NCBI RefSeq assembly: GCF_001866645.1
Contig: NZ_MLYP01000058.1
Span: forward strand, 124,001 to 188,000
From: Streptomyces colonosanans
Lineage (GTDB): Bacteria; Actinomycetota; Actinomycetes; Streptomycetales; Streptomycetaceae
DNA length: 64,000 bases
Direction: 5' to 3'
The notes under the pieces were generated by a model that had not been told where the DNA came from, ran no database searches, and saw only the letters and a program-made list of their open reading frames with translations. Made by a program: the position numbers and the translations under genes. Below are positions 33,413 to 42,100 of this stretch, piece by piece (position 1 is the stretch's first letter; every line of letters begins with the position of its first letter).

Positions 33413-34300
33413 TCACAGCGATGTCACCAGGCTGACCGCGGTGTCCACCGCGGTCTCCACGCTGCCTTCGGCGGGGTACAGCAGGGGCCGGCCCGCGACC
33501 ATGCCCTGGACGGTGGGCAGCCGCAGGGCCGCGCGCCACTTCTCGTAGGTGCCCGCCTGGTCCGCGCCGACCTCGCCGCCGAGGAGTACGGCGGGCAGGG
33601 TCGAGGCCTCCACTGCCTCGGCCATGCCGTCGGGGTCGTCGGTGACGGGGAGCTTGAGCCAGGTGTAGGCGGAGGTGCCGCCCAGGCCCGAGGCGATGGC
33701 GATGGACCGGGTGACAGCCTCGGTGCTCAGGTCGTTGCGCACCCTGCCGTCGACGCGGCGCGAAAGGAACGGCTCGATGAACAGCGGCAGACGGCGCGCG
33801 GCCATCTCGTCCACGGCCCGGGCCGCGGACTCCAGGGTCCGCAGGGAGCCCGGGTCGTCGTAGTCGATGCGCAGCAGGAGCTTCCCGGCGTCGAAGCGCA
33901 GCCGTTCGATGTCTTCGGCGCGCTGGCCGGTGAAGCGGTCGTCCATCTCGAAGGACGCGCCGGCGAGGCCGCCGCGGTTCATGGAGCCCAGGACGATTTT
34001 GTCGTCCAGGACCCCGAGCAGCAGCAGGTCCTCCAGGATGTCGGCGGTGGCGAGCACCCCGTCCACGCCGGGCCGGGACAGTGCTATGCACACGCGCTCC
34101 AGGAGATCGGCCCGGTTGGCCATGGCCAGGCGGCGATCGCCGACGTCGAGGGCGCCGCGCGCGGGATGGTCGGCGGCCACGATCATGAGGCGGCCGCTGT
34201 CGCCGATCAGCGGGCGGCGCGCACGTCGGGCGGCGGCTTCGGCGATGGCCTGCGGATTGCGGGCGCGCACCGTGACGAGGTCGGCGATGCAGATGCTCAA
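33413..34300 (-). CDS. Cgl0159-family (beta/alpha)8 protein, probable aldolase of inositol catabolism
   Basis: 295 residues resembling class I aldolase-type barrels: LMIVAADHPARGALDVGDRR, GVDGVLATADILEDLLLLG, GSMNRGGLAGASFEMDDRFT, RLPLFIEPFLSRRVDGRVRN, TSAYTWLKLPV and AVLLGGEVGAD. The Lys in TWLKLPV is a candidate Schiff-base residue. The family is named after a Corynebacterium protein in an inositol cluster. With iolC directly upstream it could cleave the 6-phospho-5-dehydro-2-deoxygluconate that IolC makes, taking the place of IolJ. The TTG start is used; GGAG stands 7 nt before it. Confidence 0.75.
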   Translation of the reverse strand: MSICIADLVTVRARNPQAIAEAAARRARRPLIGDSGRLMIVAADHPARGALDVGDRRLAMANRADLLERVCIALSRPGVDGVLATADILEDLLLLGVLDDKIVLGSMNRGGLAGASFEMDDRFTGQRAEDIERLRFDAGKLLLRIDYDDPGSLRTLESAARAVDEMAARRLPLFIEPFLSRRVDGRVRNDLSTEAVTRSIAIASGLGGTSAYTWLKLPVTDDPDGMAEAVEASTLPAVLLGGEVGADQAGTYEKWRAALRLPTVQGMVAGRPLLYPAEGSVETAVDTAVSLVTSL

Positions 34301-34376
34301 GACGGACTCCGTTCACCGGGTGGCATGCAAGGAGGCTCTCGGGCGGCCAGGTGCGAGGGGTCCTCAAAGGGGGCGG

Positions 34377-35333
34377 TCAGCCGCGGGCGAGCAGGTCGGC
34401 GATCTCCGGTTCGGTCGGCATCGCGGAGGAGCAGGCGAGACGGGAGGCGACGAGCGCGCCGGCCGCGTTGGCATGGCGCATGACCTGCTCCAGCGGCCGG
34501 CCGGCGAGCAGCCCGTGGCAGAGCGAGCCGCCGAAGGCGTCCCCGGCGCCGAGTCCGTTGACGACCTCCACGGGCATGGGCGGCACCTCGGCCGTCGTAC
34601 CGTCGCGATGCACGGCGAGTACCCCCTTGGGGCCCTGCTTGACGACCGCCAGCTCCACGCCCGCGTCCAGCAGTGCCTGGGCGCAGGCCCGTGGTTCGCG
34701 TACGCCGGTGGCGATCTCGCACTCGTCGAGGTTGCCCACGGCCACGGTGGCGTGGCGCAGCGCCTCGGCGTAGTAGGGGTGTGCGGCCTCGGGGTCGTTC
34801 CAGAACATCGGGCGCCAGTCGAGGTCGAACACCGTGATACCGGCCCTGTTCCGTGCCGCGAGGGCGGCGAGCGTGGCCGAGCGGCTGGGTTCCTCGCTCA
34901 GGCCGGTGCCGGTGATCCAGAAGATGCGGGCGGAACGGATGGCGGAGAGGTCCAGCTCGTCGGCGCGGATCTCCAGATCGGGGGCCTTGGGCCGACGGTA
35001 GAAGTAGAGCGGGAAGTCGTCGGGCGGGAAGATCTCGCAGAACGTGATCGGGGTCGGGAGGGTGTCCACGGGCGTGACGAACCGGTCGTCGACCCCGAAC
35101 TCCTTGAGCGCCAGGTGCAGGTACGTGCCGAAGGGGTCGTCACCGGTCCGGCTGATCACCGCGGTGGTGCGGCCGAGACGCGCGGCGGCCACCGCGACGT
35201 TGGCCGCCGAGCCGCCCAGGAACTTTGCGAACGTCTCGACCTGGGGGAGCGGCACACCGGTCTGCAAGGGGTAGAGATCCACCCCGAGGCGTCCCATGGT
35301 GATGAGATCGAATCGTTCGGCGGGCTCAGGCAT
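34377..35333 (-). CDS. iolC: 5-dehydro-2-deoxygluconokinase (PfkB family)
   Basis: 318 residues, ribokinase fold. FLGGSAANVAVAAARLGRTT is the substrate-side glycine motif. FGVDDRFV and RRPKAPDLEIRADELDL are typical of IolC. The anion-hole and catalytic Asp are in EVVNGLGAGDAFGGSLCHGL. It phosphorylates 5-dehydro-2-deoxy-D-gluconate in myo-inositol breakdown. The aldolase-like gene follows on the same strand (76-nt gap), and an IolE-like isomerase is divergent. Other iol genes (iolA, B, D, G) are not in this window. Confidence 0.87.
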   Translation of the reverse strand: MPEPAERFDLITMGRLGVDLYPLQTGVPLPQVETFAKFLGGSAANVAVAAARLGRTTAVISRTGDDPFGTYLHLALKEFGVDDRFVTPVDTLPTPITFCEIFPPDDFPLYFYRRPKAPDLEIRADELDLSAIRSARIFWITGTGLSEEPSRSATLAALAARNRAGITVFDLDWRPMFWNDPEAAHPYYAEALRHATVAVGNLDECEIATGVREPRACAQALLDAGVELAVVKQGPKGVLAVHRDGTTAEVPPMPVEVVNGLGAGDAFGGSLCHGLLAGRPLEQVMRHANAAGALVASRLACSSAMPTEPEIADLLARG

Positions 35334-35445
35334 GCGCGTCGCTCCTCGTGCGGGGATGCGGGCCGGCGGCCGCCCGGAAGGCTGGTGTCCGGGCCCGGAT
35401 GCCTCACAGGTGTAGGCCGCCGGGCGCCCCCTGTCAAGGCTTTGT

Positions 35446-35509
35446 ACTTACATTCGGACCTACTTCTGAAATGATGTCTTGACAAATCTTGAGGGGGTCC
35501 ACCGATACT
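35446..35509 (+). promoter_or_regulatory. candidate promoter/operator for the divergent inositol genes
   Basis: The 35334-35582 gap has a clearly AT-richer part (TTGTACTTACATTCGG ... CTGAAATGATG). A plus-strand TTGACA (35479-35484) stands 19 nt before GATACT (35504-35509), a near-consensus promoter with slightly long spacing toward the IolE-like gene. The AT-rich block just upstream is a likely regulator site for both directions. Confidence 0.5.
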
Positions 35510-35582
35510 GCGCTGGAATCGACAACCGCGGGGTAGGGCATCCAGGTACCTGTGACGGCATCCATCGAAGGGAGCTCCTGAC

Positions 35583-36485
35583 ATGACCACTGTCCTGGAC
35601 CGCATCCGGATCGGCTCGGCCCCGGACTCCTGGGGCGTCTGGTTCCCCGACGACCCGCAGCAGGTGCCCTGGGAACGCTTCCTGGACGAGGTCGCCGAAG
35701 CCGGCTACTCCTGGATCGAGATCGGCCCGTACGGCTATCTGCCGACCGACCCGGCACGGCTCACCGACGAGGTGGACAAGCGGAACCTGAAGGTGTCGGC
35801 GGGCACGGTCTTCACCTCGCTGCACCGCGGGCCGGCCGTGTGGGAGTCCACCTGGGAGCACGTCAGCCAGGTCGCCTCGCTCACCCAGGCCATGGGTGCG
35901 AAGCACCTCGTGGTCATCCCCTCCTTCTGGCGGGACGACAAGAGCGCCGAGATCATCGAGCCGCCGGAACTCACCGGTGAGCAATGGACCCACCTCACCA
36001 AGGGCATGGAGCGGCTCGGCCACGAGGTCAGGGAGACCTACGGCCTCGACATCGTCGTCCACCCGCACGCCGACACCCACATCGACACCGAGGAGCACGT
36101 CGAGCGCTTCCTCGACGCGACGGACTCCGATCTGGTCGACCTCTGCCTGGACACCGGTCACTACGCCTACTGCGGCGGCGACAGCGTCAAGCTCATCGAG
36201 ACCTACGGCGAGCGCATCGGCTATCTGCATCTCAAACAGGTCGACCCGGAGATCCTCGCCGACGTCGTCGCGAACGGGGTGCCGTTCGGCCCCGCCGTGC
36301 AGCGCGGCGTGATGTGCGAGCCACCGGCCGGCGTGCCCGCGCTGGAACCCGTCCTCGCCGCCGCCCAGGGCCTCGGCGTCGAACTGTTCGCCATCGTCGA
36401 GCAGGACATGTACCCCTGCCCGCCGGGCAAGCCGCTGCCCATCGCCGTACGCACCCGCGCGTTCCTCCGCTCCTGCGGCGCCTGA
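35583..36485 (+). CDS. sugar phosphate isomerase/epimerase, IolE-like
   Basis: 300 residues, AP-endonuclease-2-like TIM barrel. Start IRIGSAPDSWGVWFPDDPQQ is typical of the inosose dehydratase/isomerase group. Metal-binding residues are seen in WIEIGPYGYL, VVHPHADTHIDTEE, LCLDTGHYAYCGGD, YLHLKQVDPE and FAIVEQDMYP. Probable step: dehydration or isomerisation of an inosose in inositol catabolism. Divergent from iolC and likely controlled from the same region. IolE, IolH or IolI functions cannot be told apart here. Confidence 0.8.
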   Translation: MTTVLDRIRIGSAPDSWGVWFPDDPQQVPWERFLDEVAEAGYSWIEIGPYGYLPTDPARLTDEVDKRNLKVSAGTVFTSLHRGPAVWESTWEHVSQVASLTQAMGAKHLVVIPSFWRDDKSAEIIEPPELTGEQWTHLTKGMERLGHEVRETYGLDIVVHPHADTHIDTEEHVERFLDATDSDLVDLCLDTGHYAYCGGDSVKLIETYGERIGYLHLKQVDPEILADVVANGVPFGPAVQRGVMCEPPAGVPALEPVLAAAQGLGVELFAIVEQDMYPCPPGKPLPIAVRTRAFLRSCGA

Positions 36486-36646
36486 CCACTCCGCGGCGGC
36501 AACCCACCACTACTTTGCGTCTACGCAGGTCAGGGGCTTGTTATCGGAGATGACAACGGTCACCGCTGCAGTCTTTGGTGATTCCCGCGCCGATGCGTTT
36601 CACTGCGGTTTCAGGCACTCGATGCGAGGGGGAAGGCGGACCGACC

Positions 36647-37663
36647 ATGACGATCGACCACGGGCATGCGCACGGTTCAGGGGGCCACGCCGGGCACGCC
36701 CATGGTGTGTCGGCGCACGCCGACCGCCGCTGGCTGGGCATCTCGCTCGTGCTGATCACCGTGTTCATGGCGGCGGAGGTGGCCGTCGGCGTCATCGCCG
36801 GTTCCCTGGCCCTGCTCTCCGACGCGGCGCACATGCTCACCGACGCCGTCGCCATCGTGCTGGCGCTGATCGCGATGAGGCTCGCCGCCCGCCCGGCCGG
36901 TGGTGGCTTCACCTACGGGCTCAAACGCGCGGAGATCCTCTCCGCCCAGGCCAACGGCCTCACGCTGTTCCTGCTCGGTGTGTGGCTGGCCGTCGAGGCC
37001 GTCCAGCGGCTCGTCTCGCCGCCGCAGGTCCGGGGCGGGCTGATGCTGGTGACCGCGCTGGTCGGCATCGTCGTGAACATGGCCGCCGCCTGGTGCATCG
37101 CGAAGGCCAACCGCGCCTCCCTGAACATCGAGGGTGCCTACCAGCACATCCTGACCGATCTGTTCGCCTTCATCGGCACCGCCGTCGCCGCGCTCGTGAT
37201 CGTCCTGACGGGCTTCCAGCGTGCCGACGCCATCGCCACGCTCTTGGTGGTAGCGCTGATGGTGAAGGCCGCCTACGGGCTGCTGCGCGACTCCGGCCGC
37301 ATCTTCCTGGAGGCCGCGCCCGCCGACATGGACCCCGACGCGCTGGGGGACCGGCTCGTCGCCCAACCGGTCATCGTGGAGGTGCACGACCTGCACGTCT
37401 GGCAGATCACCTCCGGCCAGGCCGCCATGTCAGCACACGTCCTGGTCGAACCGGACGGCGACTGCCACTCCGTCCGCCGCCACCTGGAGAGAGTCCTGCG
37501 CCACGACTACGGCATCACCCACACCACCCTCCAGGTCGACCACGTCGGCGAGGACACCGAGGCCGGGGACCTGCTGCAGAGCACCTCCCCCACGGCCGGC
37601 TCCGCCGAGCACTGCGACGATGCCCACGGCCCCGTCTACCGGCCGGGACCGAACGGACACTGA
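36647..37663 (+). CDS. cation diffusion facilitator (Zn/Co/Cd) exporter
   Basis: 338 residues. The N-terminus is His-rich (HGHAHGSGGHAGHAHG), a metal-handling tail. Six membrane segments follow. The transport site has the CDF pattern: SDAAHMLTDA in helix 2 and YQHILTDLFAF in helix 5. The cytoplasmic C-terminal domain ends in another His/Asp-containing tail. It exports divalent metal in exchange for protons. The 161-nt upstream region has a short repeat TGCGT-CT-ACGCA (36516-36527) that could be a metal sensor site, but no regulator gene is adjacent. Confidence 0.9.
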   Translation: MTIDHGHAHGSGGHAGHAHGVSAHADRRWLGISLVLITVFMAAEVAVGVIAGSLALLSDAAHMLTDAVAIVLALIAMRLAARPAGGGFTYGLKRAEILSAQANGLTLFLLGVWLAVEAVQRLVSPPQVRGGLMLVTALVGIVVNMAAAWCIAKANRASLNIEGAYQHILTDLFAFIGTAVAALVIVLTGFQRADAIATLLVVALMVKAAYGLLRDSGRIFLEAAPADMDPDALGDRLVAQPVIVEVHDLHVWQITSGQAAMSAHVLVEPDGDCHSVRRHLERVLRHDYGITHTTLQVDHVGEDTEAGDLLQSTSPTAGSAEHCDDAHGPVYRPGPNGH

Positions 37664-37978
37664 CCCCGCACGGGCCGCTCGCGGGCTCCTTCGGCCCCGG
37701 CCGGAAGTCCGGGCACCGGAAGTGTTCTGGCCGAGAGGGCCCGAGTTGAGCCGAGTCAGGCCGGGATGGGCGGGATCCAACCTTTCCGTGATCAAACCGA
37801 GAGTCACTTCACCCTGACTCGGTCATGCCGACACGACGATGTCGGTTTACACTCGCGCTGCTCTCCCGGCGCAGTGTTGGGACAGGCAGGCGTCGCCGGG
37901 GGCCGAGGGAACTGATGTCAACCACTCATGTCGGCGAGCTCCCTCGGGCTCTCTGACCTGGAGAGGACGGAGCCGGGC
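37664..37978. other. gene-free stretch
   Basis: 315 nt between the CDF exporter and the peptidase operon. It holds GC-rich imperfect repeats near the exporter end (CGGGCTCC ... CCGGCCGGAAG) and an AT-richer part around 37785-37850 that probably contains the peptidase operon promoter. No gene or clear hairpin. Confidence 0.35.
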
Positions 37979-38812
37979 ATGAAGATCCTCATCAGCGCCG
38001 ACATGGAGGGCGCCACCGGAGTCACCTGGCCGGCCGATGTGCTGCCCGGGACACCCCAGTGGGAGCGCTGTCGGTCGATGTTCACCTCGGATGTGAACGC
38101 CGCCGTGCTCGGGTTCTTCGACGGCGGCGCCGACGAGGTGCTGATCAACGAGGCCCACTGGACCATGCGCAATCTGCTCCTGGAGCAGCTCGACGAGCGC
38201 GCGCAGATGCTCACCGGACGCCACAAGTCCCTCTCCATGGTCGAGGGCGTGCAGCACGGGGACGTGGACGGCATCGCGTTCGTCGGCTATCACGCGGGCG
38301 CCGGTATGGAGGGAGTCCTGGCGCACACCTTCCTCGCCAACTCCCTCACCGGGGTGTGGGTGAACGACGTCCGCGCCAGCGAGGGCCTGCTGAACGCGCA
38401 CGTCGTCGCCGAGTACGGAGTGCCCGTCATCCTCGTCACCGGCGACGACGTGGCCTGCGAGGACGCGCTCGGGTACGCGCCCGAGGCGCTCAAGGTCGCG
38501 GTCAAGGACCATGTCTCCCGGTACGCGGCCGTGTGCCGCACCCCGGCGAGGACCGCCGCCGACATCCGCGCCGCTGCCAAGGAGGCCGCGTCCCTGGCCG
38601 TGCGTCATGAACCGGTGGACGGCGGGCCGTTCACCGTGGCCCTGGAGTTCGACGCCGAGCACCTGGCGATGGCCTCCACCGTGGTGCCGGGCGTGGACCG
38701 CATCGGCGAGCGGAAGGTGGCGTACACGAGCGCAACCATGTACGAAGGGATCCGTACCTTCAAGGCAGTCACCACGATCGCCTCGAACGCGGTGGAGGAG
38801 CAGTATGGCTGA
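37979..38812 (+). CDS. M55 family D-aminopeptidase (DppA-like)
   Basis: 277 residues. The zinc site of the DppA family is visible: MKILISADMEGATGVTW (Asp8 and Glu10), NEAHWTMRN, FVGYHAGAGMEGVLAHTF and NDVRASEGLLNA. DppA removes D-amino acids from the N-terminus of peptides, forming decameric rings in the cytoplasm. Short peptides with D-Ala from the cell wall are likely substrates. First gene of a coupled four-peptidase operon; its stop lies 8 nt inside the next gene. Confidence 0.9.
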   Translation: MKILISADMEGATGVTWPADVLPGTPQWERCRSMFTSDVNAAVLGFFDGGADEVLINEAHWTMRNLLLEQLDERAQMLTGRHKSLSMVEGVQHGDVDGIAFVGYHAGAGMEGVLAHTFLANSLTGVWVNDVRASEGLLNAHVVAEYGVPVILVTGDDVACEDALGYAPEALKVAVKDHVSRYAAVCRTPARTAADIRAAAKEAASLAVRHEPVDGGPFTVALEFDAEHLAMASTVVPGVDRIGERKVAYTSATMYEGIRTFKAVTTIASNAVEEQYG

Positions 38813-40118
38813 CCAGCAGGCACTCGAGGAGGTCGTACGGTTCACGTCCGACCTCATCCGCATCGACACCACCAACCGCGGCGGCGGCGACTGCCGGGAG
38901 CGCCCCGCCGCCGAGTACGCCGCCGGGCAACTGGCCGGGGCGGGCCTCGAGCCCACGCTGCTGGAACGCACCAGCGGGCGGACGAACGTCGTCGCCCGCA
39001 TCGAGGGCACCGATCCCTCCGCCGACGCGCTGCTCGTCCACGGTCATCTCGACGTGGTGCCCGCCGAGGCCGCGGACTGGAGCGTGCACCCCTTCTCCGG
39101 CGAGGTCCGCGACGGTGTCGTCTGGGGCCGGGGCGCGATCGACATGAAGAACATGGACGCGATGATCCTCGCAGTCGTCCGGGACTGGGCGCGTTCGGGC
39201 GTCAGACCACGGCGCGACCTCGTCATCGCGTTCACCGCCGACGAGGAGGCCAGCGCGGAGGACGGCTCCGGCTTCCTCGCGGACCGCCACGCGGACCTCT
39301 TCGAGGGGTGCACCGAAGGCATCAGCGAGTCCGGGGCGTTCACCTTCCACGACGGCGCCGGCCGGCAGATCTACCCGATCGCGGCGGGCGAGCGCGGCAC
39401 CGGCTGGCTCAAGCTCACCGCGCGCGGCCGGGCGGGACACGGCTCCAAGGTCAACCGCAGCAACGCGGTCATCCGGCTCGCCGAGGCGATCGCCCGCATC
39501 GGCGCCCACGAGTGGCCGCTCAGGCTCACCCCGACGGTGCGCGCCGCACTCACCGAACTCGCCGCCGTGTACGGCCTCGACGCCGACCTCGACCACCCCG
39601 ACGGCACCGACGGCCTCCTGCGGAAGCTCGGCCCGGCCGCCGCGCTCGTCGAGCCCACGGTCCGCAACAGCGCCAACCCGACCATGCTGAGCGCCGGATA
39701 CAAGATCAACGTGATTCCCGGGGAGGCCGTCGCCTACGTCGACGGACGCTATCTGCCTGGTGGCGAGGACGAGTTCACCGCGACCCTCGACGAACTCACC
39801 GGCCCGGACGTGGAATGGGAGTTCCACCACCGCGAAGTCGCGCTGCAGGCCCCGGTGGACTCGCCGACGTACGCCCGGATGCGTGCCGCCGTCGAGGAGT
39901 TCGCACCCGAAGGACACGTGGTGCCGTATTGCATGTCGGGCGGCACGGACGCCAAGCAGTTCTCGCGACTCGGTATCACCGGATACGGGTTCGCTCCGCT
40001 GAAGCTCCCGGAGGGCTTCGACTACCAGGCGCTCTTTCACGGCGTCGACGAACGTGTCCCGGTCGAGGCGCTGCACTTCGGTGTCCGCGTCCTCGACCGC
40101 TTTCTGCGCACGGCCTGA
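38805..40118 (+). CDS. M20-family metallopeptidase/deacylase
   Basis: 437 residues. Di-zinc residues: LLVHGHLDVVPAE (His, Asp), GRGAIDMKNMDAMI (bridging Asp), AFTADEEASAEDG (catalytic Glu-Glu), and a late His in QALFHGVDERVPVEALHFG. The dimerisation lid lies in the middle (GRAGHGSKVNRSNAVIRLAE). Members remove acyl groups or terminal amino acids from small peptides. No signal peptide. It overlaps the D-aminopeptidase gene and is followed 17 nt later by a prolyl-oligopeptidase. Confidence 0.9.
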   Translation: MADQQALEEVVRFTSDLIRIDTTNRGGGDCRERPAAEYAAGQLAGAGLEPTLLERTSGRTNVVARIEGTDPSADALLVHGHLDVVPAEAADWSVHPFSGEVRDGVVWGRGAIDMKNMDAMILAVVRDWARSGVRPRRDLVIAFTADEEASAEDGSGFLADRHADLFEGCTEGISESGAFTFHDGAGRQIYPIAAGERGTGWLKLTARGRAGHGSKVNRSNAVIRLAEAIARIGAHEWPLRLTPTVRAALTELAAVYGLDADLDHPDGTDGLLRKLGPAAALVEPTVRNSANPTMLSAGYKINVIPGEAVAYVDGRYLPGGEDEFTATLDELTGPDVEWEFHHREVALQAPVDSPTYARMRAAVEEFAPEGHVVPYCMSGGTDAKQFSRLGITGYGFAPLKLPEGFDYQALFHGVDERVPVEALHFGVRVLDRFLRTA

Positions 40119-40135
40119 GAACGGAAGTGGGGGAG

Positions 40136-42100
40136 ATGGTGCAGACCCTGAAGTACGGAGCGTGGCCCTCGCCGATCGACGCGGCGCTCGCCGCCGCGCA
40201 CGACGGGCAGCCGGAGGCGGTGGGCTTCGTCGGCGACGAGGCCTGGTGGACCGAGCCGCGCCCCACCGAAGGCGGGCGCCGCGCGCTGGTACGGCGTACG
40301 GCGGACGGCCTGGAGAAGACGGTGCTGCCCGCGCCGTGGAACGTACGCAGCCGGGTCATGGAGTACGGCGGCCGCCCCTGGGCCGGGGTGATGCGTCCCG
40401 AGGGGCCCCTGGTGGTGTTCGTGCACTTCGCGGACCAGCGGCTGTACGTGTACGAGCCGGAGGCCCCCGGGGCCGGGCCGCGTCCGCTCACTCCGCTCTC
40501 GGCGGTGGGCGGCGGACTGCGCTGGGTCGACCCGCAGGTGCACCTCGAGCGCGGCGAAGTGTGGTGCGTGCTGGAGGAGTTCACCGGTGACGAGCCCACC
40601 GACGTGCGGCGGGTGGCGGTCTCCGTGCCCCTGGACGGCTCGGCGTCCGAGGACCGCGACGCCGTGCGTGAACTGACCGACGCCCGCCACCGGTTCGTCA
40701 CCGGCCCCCGGCTCTCGCCGGACGGCCGGCGTGCGGCCTGGCTCGCCTGGGACCATCCCCGAATGCCGTGGGACGGCACCGAGCTGATCGTCGTCGACGT
40801 GGCCGGCGACGGGACGTTCCGGGAGCCCGCCACGGTCGCCGGCGGCCCCGACGAGTCGATCGCCCAGGCCGAATGGGCGGCGGACGGCAGCCTGTTGCAC
40901 GCCAGTGACCGCACCGGCTGGTGGAACCTGTACCGGGACGGTGTGCCGCTGTGCCCCCGCGAGGAGGAGTTCGGCGGACCTCTGTGGAAGGTCGGGCAGC
41001 GCTGGTTCGCGCCGCTGGAGAACGGGCTGATCGCCGTCCTGCACGGCAAGGGCGCCGCCCGGCTCGGGGTGCTCGACCCGGACCGCGGCGAGGTCGTCGA
41101 CGCGGCCGGGCGCTGGACCGAGTTCGCGCCCACGCTCGCCGTGCACGGCAGTCGGATCGTCGCCGTCGGTGCCGGCCCGCGCAGCGCGTACGAGGTCGTC
41201 GAACTGGACTCCCGCACCGGCCGCGCCCGGGTGATCGGCTCCGGGCACCAGGACCCGGTGGACCCGGCGTACTACCCCGAGCCGCAGATCCGCACCTTCA
41301 ACGGCCCCGGAGGCCGCGAGATCCACGCGCACATCTACCCGCCGCACCACCCCGGCCACATCGCGCCCGCCGGCGAACTGCCGCCGTACGTGGTGTGGGC
41401 GCACGGCGGTCCCACGGGCCGCGCCCCGCTCGTCCTCGACCTGGAGATCGCCTACTTCACCTCGCGCGGCATCGGCGTCGCCGAGGTGAACTACGGTGGT
41501 TCGACCGGCTACGGACGGGAGTACCGCAACCGGCTGCGCGAACAGTGGGGCGTCGTCGACGTCGAGGACTGCGCGGCCGTCGCGCTCGCCCTCGCCGACG
41601 AGGGCACCGCGGACCGCGACCGGCTCGCCGTGCGCGGCGGCAGCGCGGGTGGCTGGACGACGGCGGCGTCCTTGACGACGACCGACGTGTACGCCTGCGG
41701 CACGATCATCTATCCCGTCCTCGATCTGGCGAACTGGGGCTCGGGGGAGACCCACGACTTCGAGTCGCAGTATCTGGAGAGCCTGGTCGGGCCGTACGCG
41801 CAGGTGCCCGACCGATACGCCGAACGGTCGCCCCTGGAACACGCCGACCGGATCACCGCGCCCTTCCTGCTGCTGCAGGGGCTCGACGACCCCATCTGCC
41901 CGCCCGCGCAGTGCGAGCGGTTCCTGGCCCGGCTCGACGGGCGGCGGGTTCCGCACGCCTACATCGCCTTCGAGGGCGAGGGGCACGGATTCCGCCGCGC
42001 CGACACGATGGTGCGCGCGCTGGAGGCCGAACTGTCCCTGTACGCACAGGTCTTCGGACTGAACCCGCCCTGCGTCCCCACTCTGGAGCTCAGTAAGTGA
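40136..42100 (+). CDS. S9 family prolyl oligopeptidase
   Basis: 654 residues. A beta-propeller comes first (about 1-390), then an alpha/beta hydrolase domain. Catalytic triad: nucleophile Ser in AVRGGSAGGWTTA, acid in LLLQGLDDPICPP, His in FEGEGHGFRRAD. The block NYGGSTGYGREYRNRL is typical of acylaminoacyl-peptidase-like enzymes. Cytoplasmic, cuts short peptides. GGGGGAG directly abuts the ATG; the next codon is GTG and could also serve. Third in the peptidase operon. Confidence 0.92.
   Translation: MVQTLKYGAWPSPIDAALAAAHDGQPEAVGFVGDEAWWTEPRPTEGGRRALVRRTADGLEKTVLPAPWNVRSRVMEYGGRPWAGVMRPEGPLVVFVHFADQRLYVYEPEAPGAGPRPLTPLSAVGGGLRWVDPQVHLERGEVWCVLEEFTGDEPTDVRRVAVSVPLDGSASEDRDAVRELTDARHRFVTGPRLSPDGRRAAWLAWDHPRMPWDGTELIVVDVAGDGTFREPATVAGGPDESIAQAEWAADGSLLHASDRTGWWNLYRDGVPLCPREEEFGGPLWKVGQRWFAPLENGLIAVLHGKGAARLGVLDPDRGEVVDAAGRWTEFAPTLAVHGSRIVAVGAGPRSAYEVVELDSRTGRARVIGSGHQDPVDPAYYPEPQIRTFNGPGGREIHAHIYPPHHPGHIAPAGELPPYVVWAHGGPTGRAPLVLDLEIAYFTSRGIGVAEVNYGGSTGYGREYRNRLREQWGVVDVEDCAAVALALADEGTADRDRLAVRGGSAGGWTTAASLTTTDVYACGTIIYPVLDLANWGSGETHDFESQYLESLVGPYAQVPDRYAERSPLEHADRITAPFLLLQGLDDPICPPAQCERFLARLDGRRVPHAYIAFEGEGHGFRRADTMVRALEAELSLYAQVFGLNPPCVPTLELSK

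Noticed and set aside
36516..36527. TGCGT-CT-ACGCA as a Zur or ArsR-type operator before the metal exporter
   Set aside because: Too short and unlike the operator sequences I know for metal sensors; kept only as a mention in the exporter entry.
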